Positions 12,996 to 26,531 are shown, counted from the stretch's first letter. The stretch is 64,000 bases of DNA from Verticillium longisporum (GCA_019188255.1 JAETXT010000006.1:4154001-4218000); one strand, 5' to 3'. Program-made: numbers and translations. The notes: generated by a model from the letters alone, not told the origin.

Positions 12996-14464
12996 GCCTG
13001 GACGATATTCTCAGCAGGCTAGTATGAAGGATCGAGCCAGTGCGAGGAGAAAGGAGCCATATGCCTGAGCAATTGTCAAGAGCAGGAATAAAACGCTTGA
13101 ACCGAGTTATACACTGGGTCTAAGATATCATCAAATCAGAACGTTTGTGTTTCCTCGTTGCCCCGTGGTGGTTGTGTACAATCAGAGCTCTGAGTTGGAA
13201 ACTTGCCGTGGTGTAAACAGGCGACGGATGCAAGTGAGCGAAAGATCTCTATGCGTCGCATTGTGCGTGCCCTGAGGAAACACATCAAGCACGTGGCAAA
13301 GTAGAAACCCTGTGCTGGTACTCAGCCTTCCACTTCAGGCCTGGTCCGCTGTCAAATGCCACTGGCCGAGGATCTTCAGGGGACTAATCACCTAGAACGC
13401 TCCCCGGGGCCTCCCCCGGTGGGCGGGCTGGGGGCGGAACGTCGGGAAGTGACTCCCTGCAAGGCGTGGTGGGGACCATGTTGCGATGAGTCAGCTGCAA
13501 GGCTAAGGCCGCTAACGCCCCGTAGCGGGGCTTCGGGCTCGTCATCCAACCATGAAGCCCATCTGCGGTCCTCGGCGTCGGATCGCACGACTCCCCTCTC
13601 CAGCCTTGAGTATCATACGATTGTCAACATGAAATGGTCGATTTTCGTCAGGCGCAACCAAAATCTTCCGCTTAGCGGGAACCTCTCCCTGAGAAGGTCA
13701 GGCCATCATCTGGCCTGTCGAATCTCGCCTCCGGAACCTCATTGGCCTTCCGGCTTTCTTACCTTGCCCTCCTCACTCCCCCTGACCCGAATGAACAAAA
13801 GTGACATTTGCGACTCGCCATTCCCTCCCGTATCCATTCCGCAACCTGCTAGTAGCATTCGCAAGCGAAACCCGGCGACCACCCGCTTCGCCAGTCTCAA
13901 CTAAATATCTTTTTGCGCTTGTTGGAAGCTTGCTAAACAGCTTGGTGCGTATTTGTGCTCTCGCTTTCCCCAATTCCTATGCCTGGTCATGTTTCCCCAC
14001 CATCATCCATCCACACCACCTAACGTAACCTACCTTGCTTGGTCGCGACACCTCTCATTGCCTTGCTGTCGCCTCGTTGCTGCTTCAAATCCCGAACCAA
14101 TTGACGGCCACTGCTAATTTTCCACAAGCCTGCGAACTCCTCCGCATTGCCTGCTCCCATTATCGCAACCCCAAGTCGGTGCGATTCCCGCATTCCGACC
14201 TCTATCCCGCACAAGGGCCACACAGCGCCCTAGGACCGCCCTTCGTCAAGCAGCAACATCACGAAGTCTGGAGACGACACCAAAGCCCATGCCGAGTGAT
14301 GCTGCAAGCCTAGCAAACAAGTCTTCGCCGCGAATATTCCTCAACATTGGCTACAATCCCTCCAGCACCGCCGAGTTCCCTTCTTAATCGCATAGTCAAA
14401 AGCCAGCCGATTCTTAGATCGTACGACCCCTCGAAGCTTCGGGGGTCGACATGCTGGCGCTGTA
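12996..14464. other. Long leader/promoter region of the bHLH gene
   Basis: About 1.5 kb. An ORF of 182 codons at 13356-13904 has no recognisable domain and is probably chance or an upstream ORF. A 15-bp inverted repeat (GCCCCG-tag-CGGGGC) lies at about 13518-13532. The last 600 bp are rich in C and T, as in long fungal 5' leaders. Confidence 0.5.
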
Positions 14465-16055
14465 ATGGACCCCGACTTTCTCAAAAACCTTGAATATTTC
14501 GCCACACCCAACAACCAAACATCCACCAACCCCGACCAGGCCGGCGAATCGTCCACTGCAGCTGCCACTCGCAATGAGACCGACGCTGCCTTCTGGGACG
14601 CGCTCGCGAGAGGCGAGCCCTCCTTGACCGGGCCGTCTTCCAATCCGCCTTCCGCATCAGTGCCCTCTTTTGCGCAGTCCTCCACAGCGCCGACGAACCT
14701 CTCGTACCGGCCCGTGCCGGGCCAAGCCAATAACAAACGACCGGGGCCTGGGCTTTCAAGGACAACACAAAATACAGCGAGTCCACGAAGAAAGGAAGGG
14801 CACGAGAAGAAGAGGACCAAAATGGATCCGGATGCGGCAGCCCTAGAGTCGGTTGACTACTGGATTCAATTCGACGATGATGACGCGGACAACAACCTGG
14901 GTGGTAGTTTCGAAATCGACTTTTCAAAACGGCCCAGTAATCCTTCACATTTCGGCAGGTAGGCAGGCGGCGCAACGTGACGGAACTTTTGCAGGCGGCA
15001 CAGACTGACTTGCGACAGACCACCAGCGCGGCTCAATCCCTTGCCTACGACACCAGGGTTGGGCACCGGCCTTTATGCAAACCCAACGTTCAGAGAGGAC
15101 GACTTTCTCGACGATGGCGCCCTCGACAATGCGCTGTCTGAGGATGAGGACTTTCTCGACAACATGAATTTGGGCGAGCAGCTATCAACCATTGAAACTC
15201 AGCCCCCATCAGAAGTGCCGCCTCGAGAGGGACTCTACTCAACACCATTGAGCTGGGAGAAACCAGCCCCCGGCCTCAGAATGAACCCGCTTTTTGGCCT
15301 CGGTGCGCCTATGCTGGACCCCGAGCAAAGGCGATTGCTCGCCATTGCCCTCAACGCAGGAGGATCCGCCAACAACATTGCCTCCGGCTTCGGGTTTGGC
15401 ATGGGAGGTGACATAGGATCGGAGTACTCGAGCATGGGCCACATGGGATCGAGTGCTGCGACAGCAAGCCTCAGCGAGATCTCAAAGGCAGCCGGCGACG
15501 AGCCGACGAAGTCCAAGGGCAAAGGGAAGGAGAAGGAGGGCGAGGCACCGAAGCCTGCGAAACAAACGAAGGCACAGAAAGCACAAGCCGCCAAAGCTGC
15601 CGCTGCCGCAGAGGCGGCAAATGAAAAGGGGAAACTGGGGGATCGGACCGCGCACAACGATATTGAGAGGAAATATCGCACAAACCTCAAGGACAAAATT
15701 GCGGAGCTCCGAGATGCGGTACCATCTCTGAAGTCCATGCCTGATGAGGGCGACGAAGACGACGATGACAGCCAGACACGCGGAGCGCCCAAAGTCAGCA
15801 AGGTATGGCGTCTCTGCTCCAGAATGTGAATGCTATTCTTTTGGCGGTTCTGACTGTGTTTAGGGAACTGTTCTACTGAAAGCGACGGAATACATCCACC
15901 ATCTCGAGAAGAGAAATCAGGCAATCATGAAGGAGCACCAAGAGCTCGCTCGCCGGCTGCAAGCATTCGAGCAATTGTTGACGGCGACCGCTCGACAACC
16001 GTTCCCAATGCCGACCTACAGCAGGACCATGTTTGATCCCCGCGGATTCTGTTAG
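14465..16055 (+). CDS. SREBP-type bHLH transcription factor
   Basis: A nuclear DNA-binding regulator. Exons 14465-14958, 15019-15802 and 15864-16055 give 489 residues. The N-terminal 300 residues are disordered and acidic. A basic Lys/Ala-rich segment precedes the bHLH domain (about 370-455): HNDIERKYRTNLKDKI, an acidic loop (GDEDDDDSQ), then SKGTVLLKATEYIHHLEKRN. The Tyr in IERKYRTNL replaces the usual Arg and marks the SREBP subfamily, which binds both E-boxes and sterol response elements. There is no membrane segment, so it resembles the soluble SrbB class rather than membrane-bound SrbA/Sre1. The second intron sits in the bHLH loop. A long leader suggests translational or sterol/oxygen-linked control, which is not shown by sequence. 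Confidence 0.88.
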
Positions 16056-16175
16056 AATTTACCTTTATTCGTCACGACCTTTCACGGCCAATCTGTACAT
16101 CATCTGCTGCTTGCAGTAGCCATATAATGAATGAACTGGAGTTTATTGGGTTGGATTACCAACGAAGACATGCAT

Positions 16176-16219
<44 letters not shown>

Positions 16220-16500
16220 AGTGAGACCACATCAGATGAGCATGGGCTTCAAAACGGCGTTCACATGTTGAAATCAGGGCGATGTTGTTGAGCATCTGCA
16301 GTCGAAAGAGAATAGTTTCCATCATCACGAGAGCAAAACCGATGCGATTAGATTATTTTCGTGGCAATATACTGAGCCAACCGGAGGCTTGCTACTCCCG
16401 CAGCGTGCCGTCCATGTCCTGACGATAGATGGCAAGTCAAACCCATCGTGTGTATGGTGATGTACAGGTCATGTTACATGTAGTCCAGGCGAGGCCGGGC
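16056..16500. other. Convergent 3' region with microsatellite
   Basis: 445 bp between the bHLH gene (+) and ICP55 (-). It contains the GA microsatellite at 16178-16215; no gene is seen. Confidence 0.6.
16178..16215. repeat. (GA)n microsatellite
   Basis: About 18 uninterrupted GA dinucleotides in the 3' flank between two convergent genes. It would be length-polymorphic between strains and prone to sequencing error. Confidence 0.97.
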
Positions 16501-18040
16501 TCAATCCCGTAGCGCCTCAATGTCAGCCACCTCCTTGACGGCCTCGGTCGTGAGGATAAAAGGCGACGATGCATCAACGCAAATGCTGTCCTCGATCCGC
16601 ACACCGAGGCCCCTGAAGTGCTTGGGCCAGCGCTCGTCGTCCGGCACGTACACGCCGGGCTCGACCGTGACGCAGTGGCCCGACTTGAGCGGCACGCGGC
16701 GGCCGTAGCCCGGCACGTCGTGCACGTCGAGGCCAATGTAGTGGCCGACGTGGTGGGGAAGAGGCGGTCGACGTCGCGGTGGGCAATATCGAAGCCGAGG
16801 TTCTTGAGCTCCTCGTGCAGGCCGCGGTAGGTGTGGTCGTGGATGTCGTCGAGGGTCAGCCTCGCGTCCTCGCGGCACAGGGCGACGCTGGCGCGCTGGA
16901 CCTTGAGCACGGCCTCGTAGAGGTCCCTCTGCGGCGGGGTGAACTTGCCGTCGAGGGGCCAGGTACGAGTAATGTCTGTGACGTAGGTGCCGTACTCGCC
17001 GCCGGCGTCGACCATGACCATGTCGCCGGGGCGCAGGACGTCGTTGTTGAGGACGTAGTGGATGCACGAGCCGTTGCGGCCGCCGCCGACGACGGGGATG
17101 TAGGCGGGGCCGTCGCAGCCGTCGACGGCGAAGCGGTAGTCGAGGAAGTTGTGTAGGTCCTTCTCGCGCGTCCAGGCGCGGCGCATGGCGTCGGTGATGA
17201 CGCGGCCCGAGATCTGGCCGGCCTTGCGCATGTTGGCAATCTCGGCCGGCGACTTGATGGCGCGCAGCGTGTTGAGGATGGGATACAGGGGCGAGCGGGT
17301 GGAGGGCCACCACGACTTGTCGCCCTTGACGAGGGACCAGAGCTTGCTCTCGGTGTGGCCCTGGCGCGGCCTCTCGAGGTCGGTGTAGACGCGCGTGGCT
17401 GACTTGACAATCTCGGGCAGGAGCTTGTCGATCCTGTTGATATCGCCGGCGTCGTCGGCGTTGAATATGTCGGCGGCGGCCTGGATGCCGTTGCGCGGGC
17501 CGGACCACTGCTCGGCCGTAGCATCCTTGGACTGGCAGAAGAGATGGAAGGTAAAGTCGCCCCACTGGGGACCGGTGTTGCGGATGACAGCGAGTGAGTC
17601 GCCCTCGCCCCAGCCGGTGAGGGAGAGTAAGTAGGACTCTTGGCGAAAGGGGAAAAAGACTGAGCCTGACCGATACTTGTGCTCGGCGGGGGGGAGGATG
17701 GCGAGGGCGCCCTCGGGGAGACGATGGGCGAGGTTGGCGCGGCGGTCATAGTACTCTTGAGCTGTGATGCCGGGGGTGACTGTGGCTGTTAGCGAGGGGT
17801 TCTTGGTCATGAAAAGACGATGAAGGGAGGCGTGAAGAGATGTAACTGACTTTCACCGGCCTTCAAGATGTGGGGATGTGTCTCGTGAACCGGTTGACCA
17901 AACTGGAGGTCAGCTGCCGAAACAGAGGCAAATGTTCGGAGAGCATGACGTCGACTCGACGGTGTCGGTAATGATGCTCGTATTGAACATGATGGTACTG
18001 AGCAGCGTAGACTGCGCTGCGTGAGGCGGAACAGGGACAT
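16501..18040 (-). CDS. ICP55: Icp55-like mitochondrial aminopeptidase, frameshifted
   Basis: M24B metallopeptidase that trims one residue from mitochondrial proteins after presequence cleavage. Minus-strand exons are 17851-18040 and 16501-17779. The N-terminus is a basic, Ser/Arg-rich mitochondrial presequence followed by FGQPVHETHPHILKAGE. All five metal ligands are present: two Asp in VMVDAGGEYGTYVTDITRTWP, His in HHVGHYIGLDVHD, Glu in VTVEPGVY and Glu in LGVRIED. The frame breaks once, at the G run 16755-16758 (CCCC on the coding strand). Upstream reads RLFPTT and downstream, in another frame, HHVGHYIG; one extra C would join them as RLFP-HHVG. All conserved parts on both sides are intact, so an assembly error is more likely than a pseudogene. 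Length would be 489 residues. Confidence 0.85.
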
Positions 18041-19339
18041 GGCGGTGGTGGATGATGAGGGAGGGCGGAAAAGAAGGTGAGACCATGCGCAGGGATCAAA
18101 AATTGATGACGGATCTCATGCAAAGGAGAGAAGGAGAAAACAAAATGGTTATGATCTCGAGGCCGATGATTCGTATACCAGGGAGACAGTAGATCGATAC
18201 TGTCTGATTGGCCCTGCAGCTTTTGGCTGTTGTTCCCTTGTTCGTCTGGCTTGATTTCCTTCACATGGCTTGAAGCTCACGATGGCTTCACTCTAGGCGG
18301 GCAGGCTGAGTGAGGTGAGCCTCCCTCAGTTTGGTAGGCAAGTACACTGAGGCTGACGCTTGGAGCTCCTCCCCTGGCAACGCTGCGGGGAGGCTGGCGG
18401 CGGCCCGTAGAATTTCCGCTCGGCGAGAAGAGCCTGGCAGACATTCCGTTCAGTGACATCAGCGAGCCAGAAACGCGCTGTAGCTGGGCGCGCCGGCACG
18501 GAACGAGTGGGGTGCAATCCCCCCAGCCACACGGTTTACTGAGTTCAGGGCACTGAAGCGCGGCTATCGGGCAACGGTTTAGCGAGCCTTGCAGGGGGGT
18601 TCCCGACCCGAAATGGACGACAGCTGGCGGATAAGGCCGGTTGCCAGAGCGGGCTGTGGCTCGTGCGTGTTGTCGGCGACGCCCAACCAGGATTAGCGCT
18701 GTTGTTGCCCCCCGGCCGCGCTGTGCCCACATTGCCCGTCGTCTGCCCAGTCATGGCCCTGCACGGCCACCAGCAGGTGGGGAGCCCTCCCTCGTCCTCT
18801 CTTCCTGCCCGGCCACACCAAAACCAGCACGTCTTCTGCTGACCATGTTCCTAAAGCTCTTCCTACGACTCCGACTTCCGACTCAAGGTGCACTGCACAC
18901 TGCCTCCCACCCTCCCACTGCTAACCACAACACCCCATAGACAGTCGACGAGAGCTCTCTCGTCGTTTGTTGCATCCAGTCCCGTTTCCCTCTCCTCGTC
19001 GACGTTGTCTTCTGCTGCTTTGGCCTCTCTCTTTCTTCAATGTCTTCTTGACGCATTTCTCCTGCTGCACCTGTGAGTACGCGGTCGAGACGTGTCGGCC
19101 CTGCACGTCGCGTGCCCACTCCACCCACCACCACCACCACCACCAAAGACCCTCGTCCACAGAAGCATCAATCCTACTCCTCCGACACCACCCCCTCCGC
19201 CTCCCACCTCACCCGACGCTTCTTTACGCCTCGCGACCGTTGAATCGAGCGACTCTTTTTGCTCTCGAGATTCATACATTCGAAGAGATCGACCTCTCCA
19301 CTTTCGACCCGCAAACAGCATATTGATTGGACATTTTTT
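18041..19339. other. Divergent promoter region ICP55/DBF4
   Basis: 1.3 kb. ORFs at 18277-18754 on the minus strand have no domain. The stretch 18880-19260 is very rich in C and T, with a short CCA repeat near 19124-19145, and is probably the DBF4 5' leader. No RNA gene is seen. Confidence 0.55.
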
Positions 19340-21410
19340 ATGGCAACCCTATCTCTATCCCCGACCCCCGTCACCCTGTCTGCCATGTCGACCGCAAGAC
19401 GGACGCCCCTGTCCAGCAACCCCAATGTCGCCAACTCGCCTCTGAGGGCCCCAGGTGCCGCCACCCTCGGCCAGACCAAGCCCAAGCGTTCCTATGCCAA
19501 CCTGCAGCGGGAGGAGGCCTATGGCCAGCCCCCGCCGCTGAAGAAGCAGATGCTTGAGAATGGCCTCCAGCGCCAGCTTCGCTCCCCGTCGAAGGGTCAC
19601 AGGAGCGCTCTGCCCCAACGTTCTGTCCGCCTGTCCACAAAGGAGAGGACCGCTCAGCAACAGGAGCAGACCCAGCAGGATAACAGTGTCGAAAAGATCC
19701 GACAATGGCAGAAGGAGTACCAGGCGAGGTTCCCCAAGATGGTGTTCTACTTTGAGAGCATCTCCGAGGATCTCCGCTACAAGCTGTCCAAGCAGGCTGT
19801 CAGTCTGGGAGCTGTAAGATCCCCCCTGGTCAACATGTCCTCCCTTCGTGTACTAACCATGTTGCTTTTCATCTAGCGCGAGGAACGCTTCTTCTCTAAC
19901 AACATCACCCACGTTGTGACCACCCGCCCCATTCCCACCGAGGACGAGGTTCATGCCTCGCACCACGAGCAGCATGCTCATGAGGAGCAGCCGCAGACGA
20001 TCAACCCTTCCCTGCTCAACCGATCTACCGACACCCGGCGGCGTCTATTCGATACCGGCACCAAGAGGACACACGCTCAACTGCAGGATGACAGCCTCCG
20101 CCGGCCCAAGCCCATGCGAAACAATGACATTCTGCACAAGGCCCGCGATATGGGCAAGAAGATCTGGCCCTTGGAGAAATTTCAGAGGATGCTCGAGATC
20201 CTTCTGCAGCCTGACCCTCATGCTGCCGTGGCCATCGCACACGCCGGCAAAGACGATGCTGGTCGGCACGGCTTAGGGAGCAAGAAGGCGGCTGAAGAGC
20301 CAAACCTGTCCCAGCTCCTGCAGCGGGAGCGACTCAACGGACCTTCTGACCGAGACCCAACCGTCGCCAGCCGTGAGCTGATTCAGTTCAGAGGACCTTA
20401 CATTTATGTTTACGACATGGACGAGAAGCAAAAGCCCATCATGGTACGCGAGTATCCAAGGGCCAGCAAGTATGAGGGAGAGTGGCCGCAGTTCCGAACC
20501 GTCACCGACGGACGATGCCCCTTCGTGGAGGAAGTCGACCCCGTCGACCGTGCAGCGAGAAAGTCTCGGGCTGAAGAGAAGGAGAGGGCCGCCAGGCGTG
20601 TCATCGAAGCTCGCCCCAGCCTACAGCCTCCTGAGGCGCAGGCGCCGAAAGCCGTCATTGGTAAGCGAACTCTGGCTGAGATGCAGAGCGGCCAGGAGCA
20701 GGTTCGCGCCACCTCTGTGAACCCCGCCGACGTCTTCAAGGCGCCCAAGACGATCGAGTCCAAGCCGTCCGACTTTGGTTTTGTCAGCCGAGCGCCTGCC
20801 GGCCGCTTCCTTGCCGGGGAGCCTGTCGCATCAGGTGTCCAGCCGTCCAATGTCACTTCTGCCATTCGTTCTCAGATGATCTCATCAGCCACCGGTACCG
20901 GCGCCGCCAAGGCGGGCACGAGCAAGGAGATTCATGGACTTCAGCGCAAGGTTCTCCAGAGAGGCACATCCTATTCGCAAGACCCCAGCTCTCGGCGACC
21001 CGACCTCAGTGTCGATGTCGCATCTAGCAGATCCGGGAGCACCGTACGGGCCACTAGTCGACGCCTGGAACTGATCGAGGAGGACGCCAATAAGGGCGAG
21101 ATGAGGCAGACGCGGGCTAGCACTAAGGCGCAGTCAGCGCCTGCCCAGAAGAGCAAACGGGATCTCAAGCCTGGCTATTGTGAGAACTGTCAGGACAAAT
21201 TCAAGGACTTCGATGAGGTACGTAACGTGGTCAATCTTACCTAGACTTCGCTTTGCTGACTCGTTCTAGCACATCCTTTCTCGCAAGCACCGCAAATTCG
21301 CCGAAAACCTCGACAACTGGGGCGAGCTCGATGAGCTTCTGGGGAAGCTTGAACGACAACGCTGTAAACCTCGCTCACAATACTACAGCGAGTGGCAGGC
21401 TGCACTCTGA
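19340..21410 (+). CDS. DBF4: Dbf4, regulatory subunit of Cdc7 kinase
   Basis: Activates the Cdc7 (Hsk1) kinase that fires replication origins by phosphorylating Mcm proteins. Exons 19340-19813, 19877-21217 and 21270-21410 give 651 residues. Motif N, BRCT-like, is around residues 130-180 (FPKMVFYFESISEDLRYKL...NNITHVVTTRPI). Motif M is around 330-360 (GPYIYVYDMDEKQKPIMVREY). Motif C, the DBF zinc finger, is near the end: CENC ... HILSRKHRKF, a Cys2His2 site split by the last intron. The start at 19340 is the first ATG in the open frame; a second ATG at 19385 (MSTARRTPLSSN) is also possible. Family identity is clear from all three motifs. Confidence 0.93.
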
Positions 21411-22467
21411 TGCGGACCTATCTCGCCTTTCTCCTGTCTCCCACAACCTCTTCGCTTTGACTTCTCGATCATCTGCCCTCATCCGCTTCGGCTACTCAAC
21501 GATACCCTAATTCCAACAACCAATCAACCAGTCCTCAGCACACGGAACGTGCTTTGTTTTTCATCATTACTGCGCGAGCCATGGCCATCCCCTCACATGA
21601 GGAAGCCATCAATAAGATACCACTTGGTTCAGCATTGTCGTCCCTCGAGACTTCATTCATCTTTACCTTCCCTTCGGTTTTTTGCGTCGACCACCAGGCA
21701 AAGGAGGCATTGCATGCACAGCGGCGTACGGCATGAAGCATTTACATAGTGGCTCCCATCGAATGGGATCTCTTTTTTTCTACTTTTCGGAGGGTTGAAT
21801 GGTACTACTGCGGAATCACGTTGGCGACGGCAAGCGGGTACAAGGGCATGTGATCTTGGAGGAGGGAGACAGAGCTTGGAGGGGGCAACAGGATCCAGGC
21901 CCCAGAGTGGCAGAAACTGGACATGCCTAGTCACATTGGCCCGGGAAGAAAGTGGCCACGATAATCATGGCGTTATGAGCGTTTTTGTGTAGATTTACTG
22001 AGCAGTTGATACAAATGATATCGTATGTCTCATGTAAGCCGACTGAGTATCGAACATGGTCTTTGATGCGTGACTCGTTTCACTTGTATGTACCTCGGAG
22101 CCATATACATCGCGGGCGAACCACGTCGTTGGGAGCATTGTCAGACACGGTAGGCAAAGTTAGTGTCTCTGGAGCTTACCAGCTGATTGTTTCAGATGGT
22201 CATGCAAGGAAGAGACGGGATGTCCGATGTGGAACTCTATTTTATGCATACAGACAAGAACCTAACTCCCTTCCTCCTTGGATTGGCGTTCATTTCAAGT
22301 GAGGATACTCCACATCGTTGTCTTGATATAAGGTAGGTTAAACGTTGAACACCGTATACGTCAAATTCGTCTGCCCATCTGCCAGCTAAATAGAATAAAT
22401 AACACCAGGTCCACTAGTACGAAGCCTAAATACAGTACTATTTCGGCTTCAACCAGTAGTTCAAACC
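21411..22467. other. Intergenic, convergent 3' region
   Basis: About 1 kb between DBF4 (+) and the NLR gene (-). Short ORFs such as 21985-22302 show no domain. No repeat or RNA gene is recognised. Confidence 0.55.
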
Positions 22468-25440
22468 CTACCACTTTGGAACAGGTAGGAATAGACTCTG
22501 CAGACCGTCGAATTCAAACAGAACTGGGGCATCATATGCTGATAGTAATTCCTCCACTTCATCGCCGCCGTTGAAAGCCGATAGTTGTAGTGTGGTCAAG
22601 CTGTGTGCATCTTCCGCATCAATATTAGAATTTGATGTGGAAAGTATCTTAACCACCGCCCCGCATCCGTTCGCGGCGGCCCAGAACAGTAGTTTGTGCC
22701 AGTATTTTGTGTCCTTTGATTTTCCGTCGACTTGTCCCTTATCGAGGAGTATCTTGACTACCGCCTCGCGTCCGTTCACGATAGCCCACCATAGTGGTGT
22801 CCGACCGTATGTTGTATCCTTCGAATTCACGTCGACTTGTTCCTTATCGAGAAGTATCTTGACTACCGCCTCGTGTCCTTTCACGATAGCCCACCATAGT
22901 GGTGTCCGATCGAATGTTGTATCCTTCGAATTCACGTCGACTTTTTCCTTATCGAGAAGCATCTTGACTACCGCCTCGTATCCTTCTATAGCGGCCCATG
23001 ATAGTGGTGTCTGGCCTTCGCTATCCCTCGAGTTAACGTCGACTTTTTCCTTATCGAGAAGCACCTTGACTACCGCCTCGTATCCTTCTATGGCGGCCCA
23101 TGATAGTGGTGTCTGGCCTTCGCTATCCCTCGAGTTAATGTCGACTTTTTCCTTATCGAGAAGCACCTTGACTATCGCCTCGCGTCCTTCCGCGGCGGCC
23201 CATAATAGTGGTGTCTGGCCGTTGCTATCCCTCGAGTCAACGTCGACTTGTTCCGTATCGAGAAGCATCTTAGCCATCGCTTCGCGTCCGTTCCCCGCGG
23301 CCCACGATAGCGGCGTCCGGCCATAACCGTCCTTCATGTCTAGTCTGTCGCCGCTGTTCAACAGTTCCTTCCCGGCTTTTTCTAGCCCAAAATATGCCGT
23401 AACATGGAGCCCTCGCGTTCCCATTGGAAAGCACTGGCTGTATCCTCGTAGGCGTGTCTCTTTGGCCATCCACAGGGCCTGAACCTGTGCCTCAATATTT
23501 TTCTCGTTTCTGAGTAAACAAAGAACCAAATGAGAAGTTTCTCCAGCCTCTCGAGCATGGTCACCCCAGAAGTGGGCGACGTAGTCGTAGAGAGGGTGGA
23601 GTCGTAATCGGTCCTCGAAGTCGGCATCTGTGCGGCAGAACCCCGCTTCAAATGAGCTGAACGATAGATATGTGGCGCAAACCTCTGTAATTTCCATCTG
23701 TGCATATGCAAACCATCGTTTCCACGTGCGCATGAAATATTCCTGCGTAGAACAGTGCACCAAGCGGATGATGTTGCTCTCCTCGTCCACCGTGACCAGT
23801 CCTGCACAAACAGACATCATGTCTTCTATCTGTGAGATGTTGTCGAGGTCCAGCTCCGTCTCGCCCACTTCAACACCAAGCGCGTGCTGGAGTTCTATTG
23901 TGGATAGCGGCCGCTTGGCGCAGGTGATCCACGATAGAACTTGCTTCGCGAGCTCCACCTCGTCCTTGCGCTGGCCCTCAATGCGCTCCATCGCATCATT
24001 GTACGCACGGTCATACGCACGAGAGCTGTCGTTCAATATCCTCAGAGCCGAGCGGACAGCTTTGGGGGATCTCTTCCCCTTCAAGGAGTCGAGATGCAGT
24101 TGCGCAAGAAGGAACCTGGTTCAGTTAGCATAGTCCCGAGAGATTAAGGGGGCATAATCATACATTCCATCAACAGCCTCGACGATCTTGGTTATAATCT
24201 CAGCCTGTAACTCTGGACTTCGATCGATACATGAGGGCATGTGAGCCATGTTGCCCTCGAGATATCTCCAGACATCTTCCGGGCGTGCTCGAATGTCCAG
24301 TAATACGCTGTCCTTGAATATTTCGGTAATGTTTTGAATATATCTCGATGTTGCAATGAAGTTGGCTCTAGACGTAGTTTGCAGCGCGAATACCTCCGTC
24401 AGAAACTTATGTCGACTACCATCAGATAGCTGGCATTCGTCAAGAGCGTCGACGACGATGAAGCTCCTTGAAAAGATCTTCGCCACAGTCTGCAGTGCTC
24501 TAGATAGTTCCTCGAGGGTTGGCCGAGTCTTGCCTATATGTTTGCTATATAGACTTCTGACGCACTCTGGCAGGGATGTGTGATTCTGGGATAGCTGCTT
24601 CAGCAAGCTTGATAGTAGATCTTCAACCTTCTGTTCCGTCTGTCGTCGAAAGTTACAGTATAGGAATGCGATGCCGACGTGCTCGTTATCCCGGAACCGA
24701 ATATAGAGGTCCTCGATGACGATCGATATAAGAATTGTCTTGCCAGCTCCAGGGATGCCTGGACAAAACAGAGTCTTCTGTGACGTCTCGGTCCACTGGT
24801 GGTATTCCGCCGAGTTCAATAGCCACTGGCCAGTGCCCGCTTGTCGACGTCTGATGAAATCGCTCTGCTGCGTGCTATAGTCCGCCGTTGTGATCCAGTC
24901 CAGGATGGCTTTATCCTCTCGGCCCGCTTGCCAGCTTTGTTGCTCTTTCCTCGCGTCTGTGACTTCTTTGTGAGTATGGGCAACGAGAGCCAGGGCGTCT
25001 ACGACTACTAAGCTGTTCAAGGTGGCACATTGTCGATGAAGGTTCTCGACCGCCTCCTTCACTTTCCTCGCCAGAAAGGCTCCTTTAAGCCGGTCCCAGC
25101 CCATGCGATGGCCCTCCACTCGCTTCTTTAGGTCGTCGTGAAGATCGTCCAGCTCTCGCTTGCATGCTGAGACCATTATATTGGTGTCTGTGGATCCCGC
25201 CATGTCCCCAACCTGCGTCAGGAGCGTGGAATGACGGCCGTGAAATGCATTCTTAAAGTCGTCATTAATGAGAATGTTTGCGTGCGTCTCGGACAGAACC
25301 GTCTTGAGTACTTGTATCTCGGTCATGACGCGCTTTATGTCGGCTGGTGCGTCTTTCCAATCCAGGCCGAGTTTGGCGGCGAAGCCGATAATCTGAACCG
25401 CGACGCCGATGACACCAATGATTGCCAAGGGGTCGGCCAT
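22468..25440 (-). CDS. NLR-like STAND protein, NACHT plus ankyrin repeats
   Basis: A fungal counterpart of NOD-like receptors, a class linked to non-self recognition and programmed cell death. Minus-strand exons 24164-25440 and 22468-24115 give 974 residues. The N-terminus (MADPLAIIGVIGVAVQIIGF, about 1-170) is a hydrophobic helical domain like the N-terminal domains of fungal STAND proteins. The NTPase has Walker A GIPGAGKT near residue 230 and Walker B SFIVVDALDE near 330. A helical linker follows. The C-terminus has at least seven ankyrin repeats of 33-34 residues, several nearly identical at DNA level. A 32-bp tandem triplet sits right before the start codon. The target and N-domain activity are unknown. 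No adjacent effector gene is seen. Confidence 0.85.
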
Positions 25441-25536
25441 CTGTATATCGGCTTGAGATGGCTTGAGGAGGTCTGTATATGGGCTTGAGATGGCTTGAGG
25501 AGGTCTGTATATCGGCTTGAGATGGCTCGAGGAGGT
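25441..25536. repeat. Three tandem 32-bp repeats at the NLR start codon
   Basis: Units 25441-25472, 25473-25504 and 25505-25536 differ from each other by only one or two bases. They abut the ATG of the NLR gene directly, so they lie in its 5' leader or core promoter. On the coding strand each unit ends ATACAG, which could act as a 3' splice site. The unit length is not a multiple of three. Confidence 0.95.
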
Positions 25537-26531
25537 TGCGTGATGGATGGTCAGGGTGGCGAAGATCTGTCCATCAGGCAGAACCTTCGCACCCGAAGCG
25601 GGGTCAGGGTGAACAATAAGGCTCGCTCATGGTTGACGAATGGTGTGAGCTCAGAGTACTCACGCGCTCCGGCTGCAGCAGGCTGAGCGTCGTACAGTAC
25701 ATGACTGGCGGCGGGGGTGGCTCTGTTCAAGCATTCCGAATTCGACTGCTTGTGGAAATGAATTGCGAGAGGGTATCGAGAGGGCAGATGGCGGAGTGAC
25801 GGCATCGTTGGAGACGGAGTCACAATGGCCACGAGTCGGGAGCATATTCTTCAACTAACTTAAAGTTGAGCCGACAGTGTGTTCCCTGTGGGAAGACTCG
25901 AACCCCATCATCCCCCCGCGTAAGATAAGATAGGCATAACGGGTCGGGCTAGGGAGGCGGAAATCAAAGGGAAGATGAGAATATGTAAGAATATAGTGAA
26001 GATAGGGGTATTGTACGAAGGCACCGTGAAAAAGAGCTAGTCGTGCCTCGTCTGCCTGAAGTAAGGAGACGATGTAATCTGTACGTCTGGAAGTTGAGGT
26101 CTACGAACGGAAGAGAACCCTTGGGAACTCACTTCGTCGTTCCTCTAGGCACCTTTGCTGTCAGGAAAAAAACCGGTGTGAATACTCGACGTTAGGTATG
26201 TATGCGGGAGGTAGATTTATTTACCTGGAAGTCCCAGCCACGACCTGGTAAGAGAACGTTGATATATGAAGAGGAAGGGACTTATGATCATAACTGTATG
26301 TAAGGTTCATCAAGGGCCCGTCTTTGTTGTGAGTGTATGTGATCGAGATGAAATCGGTTCTTGGGAGGTTGCCTCAGGAGTCTTACTATTAACATGGTGT
26401 TAGAATTCTTTTTTGTACACATCACATGCAATTTCTAGAGAAGAGTTGTCATTTGGTTTCCAAGCTGTGCATCGCTTTACAGCCTGGGAACCGCGAATCT
26501 ACCACCCCCTCCGTTCTTTAGCCCCCTTGTC
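25537..26531. other. Intergenic region between NLR and PAL
   Basis: About 1 kb: NLR upstream region on one side and PAL 3' flank on the other. There is a degenerate tRNA-like stretch near 25865-25960 (rejected). No ORF with a recognisable domain. Confidence 0.5.
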